Source: Mycobacterium xenopi (GTDB taxonomy: Bacteria; Actinomycetota; Actinomycetes; Mycobacteriales; Mycobacteriaceae). Taken from it: 64,000 bases of DNA. The position numbers were made by a program, and so were the translations under genes. The notes beneath the pieces were generated by a model. That model was given only the letters and a program-made list of their open reading frames with translations. It did not search any database and was not told where the DNA came from. The stretch spans positions 3,100,001-3,164,000 of the forward strand of contig NZ_AP022314.1 of assembly GCF_009936235.1 (NCBI RefSeq), given 5' to 3'. Positions 33,728 to 43,225 of this stretch are shown here, in pieces (the first letter of the stretch is position 1; every line of letters begins with the position of its first letter).

Positions 33728-34315
33728 TCAACCCCGATGCTGCTCAATGAGCATGCGTGCCATGACTTTAGCGCGCTGCGCCGCCTCCACGTCACCTTCG
33801 GCTGCCGCGACGATCGAGCCCTTCATCAAGATGTGCCACGACCGAGCGAAGTTCTCGACGTCACGCAACCCGGCCGCGCGGGCGCGTTGACGAACGATGT
33901 CGCGGATGTTGTCCAAATAAGCGACACTGGCCTGGCCAGCCGGATGCTGGGCACCCATTTCGAGCAAGACGTTGATAAACGAACAGCCCTCGAAGCCGTC
34001 ACGGTTGGCAAACCAGTCGTGGAAGACGTCGAAGATCGCCAGTAGTTGTTCTTCGGGCGTCTTGCCGCGCAACCGCGACTGCTTTTCCACCAAACCGAGG
34101 GTCCACCGTTGTTCCCGGCGTTCGAGCACGGCCAGCACCAGATCGTTCTTGCTGGGGAAATGCCGGTAAAGCGTTGCTTTGGCGACCCCGGCGCGCTCGA
34201 CCACCTCGTCGGTTCCCACCGCGCGGATGCCCCGCCGAGTGAACAGGTCGTACGCCGTGCTCAAGATGCGTTCCCGAGCCGACACCGCAGCCGATGCGAC
34301 ATCAGCGCTCGTCAT
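33728..34315 (-). CDS. TetR-family transcriptional regulator
   Basis: A 195-residue regulator with a classic N-terminal HTH (RILSTAYDLFTRRGIRAVG, VAKATLYRHFPSKNDLVLAVL) and an all-helical ligand domain (DGFEGCSFINVLLEM). Its start faces the STAS gene across 153 bases that contain a palindrome. It likely represses itself and one neighbour. Confidence 0.87.
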   Translation of the reverse strand: MTSADVASAAVSARERILSTAYDLFTRRGIRAVGTDEVVERAGVAKATLYRHFPSKNDLVLAVLERREQRWTLGLVEKQSRLRGKTPEEQLLAIFDVFHDWFANRDGFEGCSFINVLLEMGAQHPAGQASVAYLDNIRDIVRQRARAAGLRDVENFARSWHILMKGSIVAAAEGDVEAAQRAKVMARMLIEQHRG

Positions 34316-34348
34316 AGCTGGCTTACCATACTCTTAGCTGCCTGCTGT

Positions 34349-34366
34349 AGACAGACCGACCTGTCT
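34349..34366. promoter_or_regulatory. Candidate TetR operator
   Basis: AGACAG-ACCGAC-CTGTCT is a perfect 6-bp inverted repeat with a 6-base spacer, 34 bases upstream of the TetR start. A further related half-site (GGTCTGTC) lies near 34400. The layout is typical of a TetR autoregulatory site. Confidence 0.45.
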
Positions 34367-34468
34367 CGTTATAGAAAAGAAACCTACGAAGTTCACGGTC
34401 TGTCTTAAGACGTGTAGGACGGACATCCATCGCCGGTGCATCACGCGCCAGACGATTAGGAGTCCACG

Positions 34469-34915
34469 ATGAATCTCTCCACGGCAGAACCCCTTCCCAG
34501 CAGCCTGAACCATTTGACGCTGAGCACGCGTCTGGTCGCGGAGCTGGGCGATATGCACAGCACCCTCAGGGCCACCACTCAACGCAGCGGCTCAGCGGTG
34601 ATGGTCTACGCCGGCGGTGAAATCGACGCGTGCAACGAAACCACCTGGCGACGGCTGTTGCGTGAGGCGGCCGCTGCCGTCAGCCCGCCGGGACCGCTCG
34701 TCATTGACACCAATGGCCTAGATTTCATGGGCTGCTGCGCGTTCGCTGTGCTCGCCGACGAGGCAAAGCGGTGCCACGGTCGCGGCATCGAGCTGCGCCT
34801 GGTTACCCTGCAGCCGGTCGTCGCACGCACTGTCGCGGCGTGTGGGTTGACCGGTCTGCTGCCCGTCGACCAAAGTGTGGATGCCGCGCTGTCGGCGGTC
34901 GCCGTCCCTGAGTAG
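34469..34915 (+). CDS. STAS-domain protein, anti-anti-sigma factor-like (Rv2638-like)
   Basis: A 148-residue protein. The STAS domain (about 45-140) has VYAGGEIDACNETTWRRLL and VIDTNGLDFMGCCAFAVLA, where the S/T normally phosphorylated in anti-anti-sigma factors is replaced by cysteine in the DFMGCC loop. It probably binds an anti-sigma kinase or acts as a stress adaptor. Confidence 0.83.
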   Translation: MNLSTAEPLPSSLNHLTLSTRLVAELGDMHSTLRATTQRSGSAVMVYAGGEIDACNETTWRRLLREAAAAVSPPGPLVIDTNGLDFMGCCAFAVLADEAKRCHGRGIELRLVTLQPVVARTVAACGLTGLLPVDQSVDAALSAVAVPE

Positions 34916-34938
34916 TGTCCTGCTCATCGACGCGGCAG

Positions 34939-35438
34939 CTAGCCGCGGATGCGTTGGGCCAGAACATCTTTGCCGGAACCACTAAGTTGGTTGAGCGCAT
35001 CCGGACGTGCGGCCATGGCCATCAGAAGCGCTTCTACGGGCCCGGTGACTGCGCGGCCCCTCCCGTGGGTCCAGTCGAGATCCGTTGCGACAAGACGCAC
35101 ACCGCGGGTGCGGCGGGCACCGCGTACGACGGGAGCGGTCAACGCGTAATTCAGCACGGTGCGTAAGCGTTCCGACGGGATGACGCGCGCATCAGCTCGA
35201 CAAGCTGCTCCGGTGAACGGTTGGCGTACTCGGCGACACCGATTGCATTGATGCGGTTCGGCCAAAACCCGCCTTTGACGAAACGCCACGCCAGCTGCCA
35301 ACGGGTGAGCTCGTCATAGCTAAGTGCATGGGCGACAACGTCTTTGACGCGCCAACGCTCACGTAGACTTGGCTGCTCCCACTGCTGTGGTAGTAGGTCA
35401 GAAAGCAGGTCAGCGAAATTTGCGTGTGCGGTCTGGAC
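34939..35438 (-). pseudogene. Maleylpyruvate isomerase-family (TIGR03083-like) protein with internal deletion
   Basis: The N-terminal part reads FADLLSDLLPQQWEQPSL, RWRVKDVVAHALSYDELTR and YANRSPEQLVELM in one frame, and the C-terminal part reads IPSERLRTVLNYALTAPV, ATDLDWTHGRG and LSGSGKDVLAQRIRG in another. The middle of the domain, about 60 residues including the usual second histidine region, is missing. The gene was therefore broken by a deletion that also changed the frame. Confidence 0.72.
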
Positions 35439-35654
35439 GGTTGCGAATGCGGCGAAGCGAGCTAAGGTGTCGCTCCAACCGGACGGATCGTCGAAGATCG
35501 CACGCATCTGCTCGGTGTTGTCTGCATGCCGTTGCAGGTTGCGGTGGCGCAGATGCACGCGGGCACGGCCCGCGCCGTCGTGCCGGGCGATCGCTGGTCA
35601 CTACTTACCGAGCGAGGATGTTTACCAATCCGGCGTCCGGGTAGAGCCAAGACC

Positions 35655-36722
35655 GTGGCTTTCAACTCAATTCGCCGGCGAACAAAGGACCGGCAGGTGG
35701 TCGTGATCACCGGGGCCAGCGCGGGGATCGGTCGTGCGACCGCGCGTCTGCTGGGCCAGCGCGGGGCAGCTGTCGGTCTGCTGGCACGCGGCGAAACCGG
35801 TCTTCAGGCAGCCGCCGCAGAGATCGAGGACGCCGGCGGTGTCCCGCTGGCGATCCCGACCGACGTATCCGACTACGGTGCCGTCGACCAAGCCGCCCGC
35901 CGTGTCGAGGAACGGTTCGGTCCGATCGACGCCTGGATCAACGTCGCTTTCACGTCAGTGTTCGCGCCGTTCGCCGAGATCGACCCGGACGAGTTTCGTC
36001 GGGTGACCGAGGTGACCTACCTCGGTTACGTCTACGGCACCATGGCCGCGTTGAAGCGCATGCGCCCCCGCGATTGCGGCGTGATCGTCCAAGTGGGCTC
36101 TGCCCTTGGTGCCCGCGCGATTCCACTGCAATCGGCATACTGCGGCGCCAAGCACGCGGTCAACGGATTCACCGAGTCGCTGCGCACCGAACTCATGCAC
36201 GAGGGCAGCAGCATTCGGGTGACCGTGGTCCAGATGCCGGCGGTCAACACCCCGCAGTTCTCCTGGGTGCTCTCGCGTCTGAGCAAGCATCCGCAGCCGG
36301 TGCCGCCGATCTATCAGCCCGAGGTGGCGGCCCGCGGCGTCATTCACGCACTGGACCATCCGCGCCGCAAACAGTATTGGGTGGGGGCCAGCACCGTCGC
36401 CACCATCTCGGGTCAGCGGCTCGTGCCGGCGCTGCTCGACCGCTACCTCGCCCGCACCGGCTACAGCTCCCAGCAGACCGAGCAGCCGGTCAGTCCGGGC
36501 CGGCCCGCGAACCTGTGGGAGCCGCTCGACGGCCCGGGCGGTCGCGACTTCGGGGCGCACGGCGTGTTCGACGATCGCTCACACGCGCACAGCACGCAAT
36601 TCTGGGCGACCCGGCATCGTCGGTCGCTGGCGGGCGCCACGCTGATGGCCAGTGCGCTGGCCGTATCCGACTGGGGTCGCCGTCGTTTTCAGCAGCGACG
36701 CGTTGGCGGATTGCGGCCCTGA
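35655..36722 (+). CDS. SDR-family oxidoreductase with C-terminal extension
   Basis: A 355-residue protein. The N-terminal 240 residues are a classical SDR (VVITGASAGIGRATARLL, INVAFTSVFAPF, catalytic S of VGSALG and Y-x3-K in SAYCGAKHAV). About 110 further residues include a possible terminal helix (SLAGATLMASALAVSDWG) and may bind membrane. The GTG at 35655 is chosen because homology begins there. The substrate is unknown. Confidence 0.82.
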   Translation: MAFNSIRRRTKDRQVVVITGASAGIGRATARLLGQRGAAVGLLARGETGLQAAAAEIEDAGGVPLAIPTDVSDYGAVDQAARRVEERFGPIDAWINVAFTSVFAPFAEIDPDEFRRVTEVTYLGYVYGTMAALKRMRPRDCGVIVQVGSALGARAIPLQSAYCGAKHAVNGFTESLRTELMHEGSSIRVTVVQMPAVNTPQFSWVLSRLSKHPQPVPPIYQPEVAARGVIHALDHPRRKQYWVGASTVATISGQRLVPALLDRYLARTGYSSQQTEQPVSPGRPANLWEPLDGPGGRDFGAHGVFDDRSHAHSTQFWATRHRRSLAGATLMASALAVSDWGRRRFQQRRVGGLRP

Positions 36723-36828
36723 TCGGGGCGTTGTCCCAGTTGTTCAGAGTTTTCCACAGTTGGGATTCCGTCCCCAGGCGGCGCCTTCGGGTCGGTTCGG
36801 TGTCGGTGACCGCTCGTAGCATTCGTAC

Positions 36829-38193
36829 ATGCGTTCGCCCAGCCGTGAGGAGATCATCGAGGTCTTCGATGCCCTGCATGACGCGGTGTCGCGGCTCGGT
36901 GAGCTGTCCTTTGAGGTGCTGACGACGCCGGAGCGGTTGGCCTTGCTGGAGCGGCTCGAACACGAGGCGCGCCGGTTGCCGGTGGCAGGACATGCCCTGA
37001 TCAACGGCGTGCGTCAGCAGGCCACACCGACCGAACTGGGCGGCAAGTTGTCGCATGCCTTGGCCGATCGGCTACGTATCAGCCGTCCAGAAGCCGCGCG
37101 GCGCATCCACGAAGCCGAAGATCTCGGCGACCGGCAGGCTTTGACCGGCGAGCCATTGGCGCCGCGACTGGCTGCCACCGCCGCCGGGCAGCGCGCCGGA
37201 GACGTCGGCGCTGGCCACGTCGCGGTGATCCGCCGGTTTTTCGAGCAGCTGCCGTGCTGGGTCGACGCGGCCACCCGCGAGCGCGCCGAAGCCAAGCTCG
37301 CAGCGTTGGCCACCCAGTTTCGACCTGATCAGCTGGCCAAGCTGGCCGACAAGCTCGCTGACTGCCTCAACCCCGACGGCGACTTCACCGACGAGGATCG
37401 CGCCCGTCGGCGCGGCCTAAGCCTGGGCAAACAAGACATCGACGGGATGAGTCCCATCCGCGGCTGGCTCACCCCCGCCATGCGCGCCACCGTGGAGGCG
37501 GTGCTAGCCAAACTGGCCGCGCCCGGCATGGCCAACCCGTACGACGACAAACCAGTCATCGACGGCACTCCCAGCGAAGAAGCCATCACGCGCGACACTC
37601 GTTCAGCCGCGCAGCGCAATCACGATGGCTTGCTTGCCGGGCTGCGAGCGCTGCTGGCCAGCGGGGAACTCGGCCAGCACAACGGATTGCCGGCCAGCAT
37701 CATCGTCACCACCACCTTGGCAGAATTGGAGGCCGGTGCAGGGCGTGGGCTTACCGGCGGCGGATCGCTGCTGCCGATGAGCGACGTGATCCGCATCGCC
37801 GGTCATGCCCATCACTATTTGGCCATTTTCCACAAGGGCCGCGCCTTGGCGCTCTACCACACCAAACGTCTGGCTTCACCGGCGCAGCGAATTGTCTTGT
37901 ACGCTAAAGACCGTGGCTGCACCGCGCCCGGCTGCGACGTGCCCGCGTACTTCACCGAGGTCCATCATGTGACCGACTACGCGAAATGCCGCGCCACCGA
38001 CGTCAACGACCTCACCCTGGCCTGCGGAACCAATCACCGAATCGTCCAGCCCGGCGGCTGGCAAACCCGTAAGCGCAAAGATGGCCTCACCGAATGGATC
38101 CCGCCACCGCATCTAGATCGCGGACAGCCGCGCATCAATACTTTCCACCACCCGGATAAGCTGCTCCGCGATGAGGGAGACGACGACCCGTGA
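36829..38193 (+). CDS. 13E12/DUF222 family HNH endonuclease-like protein
   Basis: A 454-residue member of the mycobacterial 13E12 repeat family. The DUF222 helical region (about 30-330) is followed by an HNH motif: CTAPGCDVPAYFTEVHHVTD, then DLTLACGTNHR. These genes occur in many copies and near mobile DNA in mycobacteria; their role is unsettled. No frameshift is seen. Confidence 0.87.
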   Translation: MRSPSREEIIEVFDALHDAVSRLGELSFEVLTTPERLALLERLEHEARRLPVAGHALINGVRQQATPTELGGKLSHALADRLRISRPEAARRIHEAEDLGDRQALTGEPLAPRLAATAAGQRAGDVGAGHVAVIRRFFEQLPCWVDAATRERAEAKLAALATQFRPDQLAKLADKLADCLNPDGDFTDEDRARRRGLSLGKQDIDGMSPIRGWLTPAMRATVEAVLAKLAAPGMANPYDDKPVIDGTPSEEAITRDTRSAAQRNHDGLLAGLRALLASGELGQHNGLPASIIVTTTLAELEAGAGRGLTGGGSLLPMSDVIRIAGHAHHYLAIFHKGRALALYHTKRLASPAQRIVLYAKDRGCTAPGCDVPAYFTEVHHVTDYAKCRATDVNDLTLACGTNHRIVQPGGWQTRKRKDGLTEWIPPPHLDRGQPRINTFHHPDKLLRDEGDDDP

Positions 38194-38362
38194 GAATGGG
38201 CGCCGCGCCCGACATCCACACGTGGCGGAGTGGACCACCGGCGCGCCACCACCGGCCGCTCCGGGGACACGTTTGCGGCGTTGGGTATGCCAAGGCAGGG
38301 TGACCGCGCCGATGGTCACCATCACGGTGTACCCGCAGGGACGCGGATCAAACGGGCCCGCG

Positions 38363-39040
38363 TCACCGCCGTTGACGTCGGCGGCCGGCCAAACTGGCTC
38401 GGGCGCTGCGCAGGTCCTCGACGAAGAGCTGGTACATCTCGTGGCGGCGCTCGGTGCGGTCGCGCACCACCGCTGACGGGTGAACGGTGGCCACTACCCG
38501 CGGCTCCGGCTCGACGCTGACGTCCGCCTCGCGGGGCAGCTGCAGCAGCTCGCCGCGATGCGCCGAGATCCGAAAGGCCGCGCCCAGAAGCGATTGTGCG
38601 GCGGTCGCGCCGAGGCACACGATCACCTGCGGTCGCACCGCCTCGATTTCGGCGATCAGCCAGGGACGGCAGGCCACCACTTCGGTACGGCTGGGTTTTT
38701 GATGTATGCGCCGCTTTCCGTTCTTGCGGGTGAACTTGAAGTGCTTGACGGCATTGGTCTGATACGTCACACCGGGGTCGATGCCCGCCTCGTCGAGCGC
38801 CCGGGCAAGCAGTCGGCCGGCCGGACCCACGAACGGCAAGCCCTCAACGTCCTCGCGGTCACCCGGTTGCTCACCGATGAGCATGAGCTGCGCATGCGAA
38901 TCCCCGTGCCCGAAAACCGTTTGCGAGGCGTTCTCGTACAGGGAGCAGCCCCGGCACACATTGGCGGCAGCCTCAAGTGAATCGAGGTCGCGATCCTCAG
39001 GTAAATAGCTCGCCGCGCTGGTTTTCCGCGCCGCAGCCAT
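38363..39040 (-). CDS. udgX: UdgX-type uracil-DNA glycosylase
   Basis: A 225-residue family 4-like glycosylase with an iron-sulfur cluster (cysteines near 29, 32, 124 and 140). It has GEQPGDREDVEGLPFVGPAG at 56-75, and the loop GKRRIHQKP with H113, the KRRIH insert that defines UdgX. In M. smegmatis UdgX this histidine makes a covalent bond with the deoxyribose after uracil removal. VHPSAVVR is the second active-site motif. M. tuberculosis is reported to lack this enzyme. Confidence 0.9.
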   Translation of the reverse strand: MAAARKTSAASYLPEDRDLDSLEAAANVCRGCSLYENASQTVFGHGDSHAQLMLIGEQPGDREDVEGLPFVGPAGRLLARALDEAGIDPGVTYQTNAVKHFKFTRKNGKRRIHQKPSRTEVVACRPWLIAEIEAVRPQVIVCLGATAAQSLLGAAFRISAHRGELLQLPREADVSVEPEPRVVATVHPSAVVRDRTERRHEMYQLFVEDLRSARASLAGRRRQRR

Positions 39041-39104
39041 GACCGATCCTCACGCCTTAGAAGTCGAAGAGTCGGTCCTGCCCGGCCTGCATTGCGGGGC
39101 CCGC

Positions 39105-39662
39105 TCAGCCCTTGCCGACGATAGCGTCGCGGGCTCGGTCCATCATCGCCGCGAATGGGCCGGCCAGCATGTTGGCGACCTGGGATTCGACCCCGGCGTG
39201 CGGGCGGGTGGGCGCGATTGCTTCGGCCAGTTCGACGGCGCGGCCCATCCGCTGCAGCTCGTCGTGGTCCAGCTGCTCTTCGAGCTTGGCGAACTCCTCC
39301 TGCTCTTCGTGCTCGGCGTGCTGGACGACCGCATCGCGAAGCTCGGTTAATTGGCTGCTGAACTCGTCGGAGTCGACATCGAGTGACTCCAAATGATTGA
39401 GCACCTTCTTCGCTTCGTTTTCTTCCTGCAGCCGTGCGCCGACCACCTTGTCGCCGTTTGGGATTTTCCGCTTTGCGCGCGGGTGCACGATCTCTTCCTC
39501 CGCGGTTTCATGCACCGCGAGCAACCGCCGCAGTTCGATGAACGTTTTCTCGCGCTGTTTGCCGCTCGCCTTCAGCGTCTCGGCGAACAGCGACTTGATC
39601 CGTTCGTGCTGGCCAACGAGGAATTGCGTCACCTCGGTCGCTGACCTAACAGTTGTCGCCAT
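39105..39662 (-). CDS. Haemerythrin HHE domain protein
   Basis: A 185-residue helical protein with FLVGQHERIKSLF, LLAVHETAEEEIVHP and VVQHAEHEEQEEFAKLEEQ, the usual di-iron ligands of bacterial haemerythrins. It differs from the protein at 26240 in sequence and length. It may detoxify or sense oxygen or NO. Confidence 0.85.
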   Translation of the reverse strand: MATTVRSATEVTQFLVGQHERIKSLFAETLKASGKQREKTFIELRRLLAVHETAEEEIVHPRAKRKIPNGDKVVGARLQEENEAKKVLNHLESLDVDSDEFSSQLTELRDAVVQHAEHEEQEEFAKLEEQLDHDELQRMGRAVELAEAIAPTRPHAGVESQVANMLAGPFAAMMDRARDAIVGKG

Positions 39663-40024
39663 TGTGTCCTCCTGAAGAGTCCTGGATCGCGCGCCGGGCT
39701 GTGGTGCGCGTTGCTGAGGGCTACCCCGACGTGCCGGGCACCAAACACCGCACGAAGGTGTCAGCCTGCCGACAGGCTTGGTGATGGACTGGGTTTACCA
39801 AAGACGTTGTGCGGGTGGGCAATACGCTTGAACCTCGACGCCGAGAACGCGAAACCGTTCTTCGACTTGGCAACGGGGTGTCGTTTTCGAGGTCCGCACC
39901 GCCGGTGGGCCACCGCTGCGGCTGAACCCCAGCGGCGATTGAACGCCGTCGGGCTATGTGTAGCCGACGACACGCCGGGGTACAGCAACCGACGGGTTGA
40001 GGCAACTGCGGAAGGAGAGCGGCC
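39663..40024. other. Intergenic region with one stem-loop
   Basis: About 360 bases with no convincing gene. AGCCTG-CCGA-CAGGCT at 39763-39778 is a perfect 6-bp stem-loop. The rest should hold divergent promoters for the haemerythrin gene and the lipoprotein gene, but no clear consensus stands out. Confidence 0.5.
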
Positions 40025-41068
40025 GTGCACGGGTCGCTGCTGTGGCGCTGGTGCGGTGCGGCGGCCGTCGCCGCCATCGCGGCCGCGGGCTGTTCGGGCC
40101 CCCAGCAACCGGAACGCACACCCGAAGTGACGGTGCGGTGGGTCGGCGCAACACTGCACGACCCGCTGTGGTCATACCGCACCCACGCGCTGATCGGGCT
40201 CACCGCGGACGGTCGCCTGGCCGAGGTCAGCGATCCGCTCAGCCCCCAGCATGCGAAGACGCTGCTCTCCCCGCCAATGCCGGCCGGGCGCAACCTGCAG
40301 ATCAGCCGCACCGACGACCGCCACCTGTTCGTGCCGCAGCCCAACCGTAACAAGGTGGCGGTCGTCGATCTCGGCACGCTGCGCCAGGTCGACGAGTTCG
40401 ACGCCGGCCCGGCGCCTGCCTACCTGACCGAAGACGCCGGCCTACGGATGCTGCTGGCGCTGTCGGCCGACGGATTGTCGGTGACACCGGTCGATCAGCA
40501 TGGCTACCGCAAACTGGCCACCGCCATCGTCACCGGAGACCCGGCCGACACCATCGACGGCGCCAACCGCGGGCGCGCAATCGAATACCACCTCTACGGC
40601 CCGTCGGGAATCCGCTACTACAAAGGCCCGTCGTCTCCGCCCGCGCAACGCGGGTCGCTGCACATCGACGTCGCTGTCTCGGCCGGCGACAGCACCCAGG
40701 TCACGCGAAGCTATGTGGCCGGGCGCGACGACGGCGTGCTGTATGCCGTCGACGCGCGCCGCGGCGGTGAGGGCATGCTGGTGCTGGCCCGCACCCGGCT
40801 GTCCTCCCCCATCCGCAAGCTGGGCACCGACGACACGCGCATCTACGCGGCCACCGATCATGAGGTGGTGACGCTGGAGACGGCTAGCTTCACCGGATAC
40901 CCGCATGGCACGATTCCCGTCCTGCACGTCACCAACTACCGGGCGGGCCTGCCGCCCGGCCCGGTCCGGTCCGCCCCGGTTTCGGGCATGGCGGTTGGGC
41001 CGCACCGGGTCTATCTGACGCTGGCAGGCACACCGTATGTGCTCAGCGTCGCCAAGCCGCACCTGTGA
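40025..41068 (+). CDS. Putative lipoprotein with beta-propeller-like repeats
   Basis: A 347-residue protein with signal sequence and lipobox AAGC at about 20-23. The body has repeated strand motifs (NKVAVVDLGTLRQV, DDGVLYAVDARRGGEGML, ATDHEVVTLETASF), as in YncE/quinoprotein-type beta-propellers. It is likely secreted and membrane-anchored. The following gene is 14 bases downstream and probably cotranscribed. Confidence 0.75.
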   Translation: MHGSLLWRWCGAAAVAAIAAAGCSGPQQPERTPEVTVRWVGATLHDPLWSYRTHALIGLTADGRLAEVSDPLSPQHAKTLLSPPMPAGRNLQISRTDDRHLFVPQPNRNKVAVVDLGTLRQVDEFDAGPAPAYLTEDAGLRMLLALSADGLSVTPVDQHGYRKLATAIVTGDPADTIDGANRGRAIEYHLYGPSGIRYYKGPSSPPAQRGSLHIDVAVSAGDSTQVTRSYVAGRDDGVLYAVDARRGGEGMLVLARTRLSSPIRKLGTDDTRIYAATDHEVVTLETASFTGYPHGTIPVLHVTNYRAGLPPGPVRSAPVSGMAVGPHRVYLTLAGTPYVLSVAKPHL

Positions 41069-41082
41069 GACAAGGAGGCTCG

Positions 41083-41490
41083 ATGAGCACAGCACCCCGA
41101 AGCCAGACGCCGGTCAACGTCGACGACGACCTACAGGTGGTCATCGAGCAGATCGACGCGCTCAAAAGACTCGGGGCGAAACACGAACTGGCCGAGGGCG
41201 AAAGCTACGACTTTTCCATCAGGTGGGGCACGGCGCTGGCGGGGCGGCTGCGTCGGCTCGTCCACTACAGCACCCGCGGCTTGCTCAGCGACGCAGACGG
41301 GCGCCGGTTCCGGTCTTTGTGCGACGACCTGCGCACGCTATCGGACCTTATCGACCGATTCGAGCTTGCTCATCCGGTGTTCACCGCTGGACCACCGGCC
41401 AAAGCTAAGCGCCACGGGGCAGGTCGATTCGCCAACTCGCGGCGCGGTATTCTCCGTCGTGGTCGAGAAAATCCTTCTCCCGCAACCTGA
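41083..41490 (+). CDS. Conserved hypothetical helical protein
   Basis: A 135-residue protein. ATG at 41083 follows CAAGGAGGCTCG, a strong ribosome site. It has DDLQVVIEQIDALKRLGAKHEL and YDFSIRWGTALAGRLRRLVHY, then a basic tail. The last 86 bases overlap the convergent zinc-ribbon gene. I do not recognise a function. Confidence 0.68.
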   Translation: MSTAPRSQTPVNVDDDLQVVIEQIDALKRLGAKHELAEGESYDFSIRWGTALAGRLRRLVHYSTRGLLSDADGRRFRSLCDDLRTLSDLIDRFELAHPVFTAGPPAKAKRHGAGRFANSRRGILRRGRENPSPAT

Positions 41491-41722
41491 TTCCGGTTCG
41501 TGGCTTGGGGCAGTCGGGATTGCGGCAAGTGAGCGCCACCATATAGGCGTCTGGGTCTTCGTCGAGGAACAAAAAGCCGAGGTACAAAGCCCGCCCGACG
41601 TCGAATTCCGTTCCGCCGCAGCTTTCGCAGTGCCCGCCCTTGGCGGCGACTTGCCGGAGAACCCATTCACGCTCGGCGGGCTGCAACTCAACCAACTCGG
41701 GGCGCACCATCGGCTCGGTCAT
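41405..41722 (-). CDS. Small zinc-ribbon protein
   Basis: A 105-residue protein with CESCG and CRNPDCPKPRTGI as two metal-binding knuckles. It ends just before the cytochrome b561-molybdopterin gene start region in the same direction and lies downstream of it by 2 bases, so it is probably cotranscribed. Role unknown. Confidence 0.7.
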   Translation of the reverse strand: MTEPMVRPELVELQPAEREWVLRQVAAKGGHCESCGGTEFDVGRALYLGFLFLDEDPDAYMVALTCRNPDCPKPRTGIRLREKDFLDHDGEYRAASWRIDLPRGA

Positions 41723-41724
41723 GG

Positions 41725-43215
41725 TCAGATCTCCACGTCCTTGTCGTAGTGGATGTTGTCCTCACGCCACCCGCCCAGGCCCATGCCGATACCGGTGTAG
41801 TCGTCGATGAATTCAATCTGGTTGATCCACTTGGCCATTTTGAATCCCACCTGGGTCTCCACCCGCAACCGCAGCGGTGCACCGTGTTTGATCGGCAACG
41901 GCTTGCCGTTCATCTCGTAGGCCAGGATGGTCTGCGGCTTGTAGGCCAGCTCGAGATCAATGACCTCGTAGAACTGCCCCAGCCCGTCGGAGCTGGGTTC
42001 GTCGCGGCTGTTGTCCTGCATGGTCAAAAAGCAGATGTAGCGTGCCTGCGGCAGCGGCTTGACGTGTTCTACCAGCTTGCTCAGGTGCAGGCCGCTCCAT
42101 TGGCCGAGGCTCGTCCAACCTTGCACGCAGTTGTGCATGACCCGCTGCGTTTCCGGTTCGGCCAGCCCCCGCAGTGCGGCGAGGTCCAGGGTCACCGGGT
42201 TTTCCACCAGCCCGCCGACCCGCAGCCGCCAGTCGATGAAGTTGTGCACCGCCATCACCTTGTACTCGGTCGAGCAGGGTGGCTTGCCATTGACGCGGTG
42301 TTCTCTCGACAGTTTGCGCAAGGGGTAGTTCTGCCGTGAATTCAACGGCCGCAACAACATCAGCTTGGCCGGCGTGTTGATCGCGCCAAGGATGCGGTGT
42401 ACCTGCACGGGCCTGCGAAGGCTCCACTTCGTTGCCGCGATGTGGATCGCGATGATTGCACCGACGATCACCGCCGACAGTGCGGTCGCCCAATAGATGT
42501 TGCGGACGGAGCCGAAGATCATGGCGGCGTTGAGTTGACCCCAGCCCCAGAAGAAGATCATCGACAGGTGGATCACGATGAACACCAGGAAGGCGAGCAG
42601 ACCGAAGAAATGCAGGCTACGCGCCCACTGCCGTCCACCCCACATTTGGACATACCACGGAAACCGTGCCTCGATCGCCGGGGATTGGGCTGCACCGGTG
42701 AGGATCTGGAACGGGGCGAGCAGGAAGATCACGCCCGCGTAGGTCAGCTTCTGGATGGCATCCAGCGGCTCGCCGGGCAGCAGCGGCGGCAGGTTGAACG
42801 TCATGTAGGCGACGATGTCGTTCCAGGCTTCCGGGAAGATCGACCACGAATAGGGCCAGTACCGGTGCCACTGGCCGGTAGCGAACAGCAGCAGGTAGTA
42901 CGACAGCCCGACCAGAATCCAGCAGATCACCGAGAAGAAGTGCCAGTGCCGGCCCATGCCCAATTTCTTGTGGCCCGGCAGCGCAACGAGCGAGCTGTAG
43001 GACTCTTCTTCGTCGAGGGTGTCGTACAGCTTGTCGGTCGGCATTTCCTTGGTGGTGAAGCGTGCCCACTCGGTGCCGGGTTTGCTGTCGTCGTTCCAGT
43101 ACAGCTTGGGGTGGGTACCCAGGATTTCGATGCCGCTGCGCAACAGCAGCGTCAGAAACAGCACGTTGAGCCAGTGGTCGACCCGCAGCCACACCGGATA
43201 GTCGAGCGTCGACAT
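41725..43215 (-). CDS. Cytochrome b561-like membrane domain fused to a molybdopterin oxidoreductase domain
   Basis: A 496-residue protein. Residues 1-270 hold several membrane helices with histidines suited to haem b (HWLNVLFL, GRHWHFFSVICW, LHFFGLLAFLVFIVIHL). Residues 320-490 are a sulfite-oxidase/YedY-type Moco domain with the ligand C363 in MHNCVQGW. The fusion suggests electron flow between a cytoplasmic-side or outer Moco site and membrane quinol. The ATG at 43215 is the first start consistent with the membrane domain. Confidence 0.85.
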   Translation of the reverse strand: MSTLDYPVWLRVDHWLNVLFLTLLLRSGIEILGTHPKLYWNDDSKPGTEWARFTTKEMPTDKLYDTLDEEESYSSLVALPGHKKLGMGRHWHFFSVICWILVGLSYYLLLFATGQWHRYWPYSWSIFPEAWNDIVAYMTFNLPPLLPGEPLDAIQKLTYAGVIFLLAPFQILTGAAQSPAIEARFPWYVQMWGGRQWARSLHFFGLLAFLVFIVIHLSMIFFWGWGQLNAAMIFGSVRNIYWATALSAVIVGAIIAIHIAATKWSLRRPVQVHRILGAINTPAKLMLLRPLNSRQNYPLRKLSREHRVNGKPPCSTEYKVMAVHNFIDWRLRVGGLVENPVTLDLAALRGLAEPETQRVMHNCVQGWTSLGQWSGLHLSKLVEHVKPLPQARYICFLTMQDNSRDEPSSDGLGQFYEVIDLELAYKPQTILAYEMNGKPLPIKHGAPLRLRVETQVGFKMAKWINQIEFIDDYTGIGMGLGGWREDNIHYDKDVEI

Positions 43216-43225
43216 TGCTGGGCCT

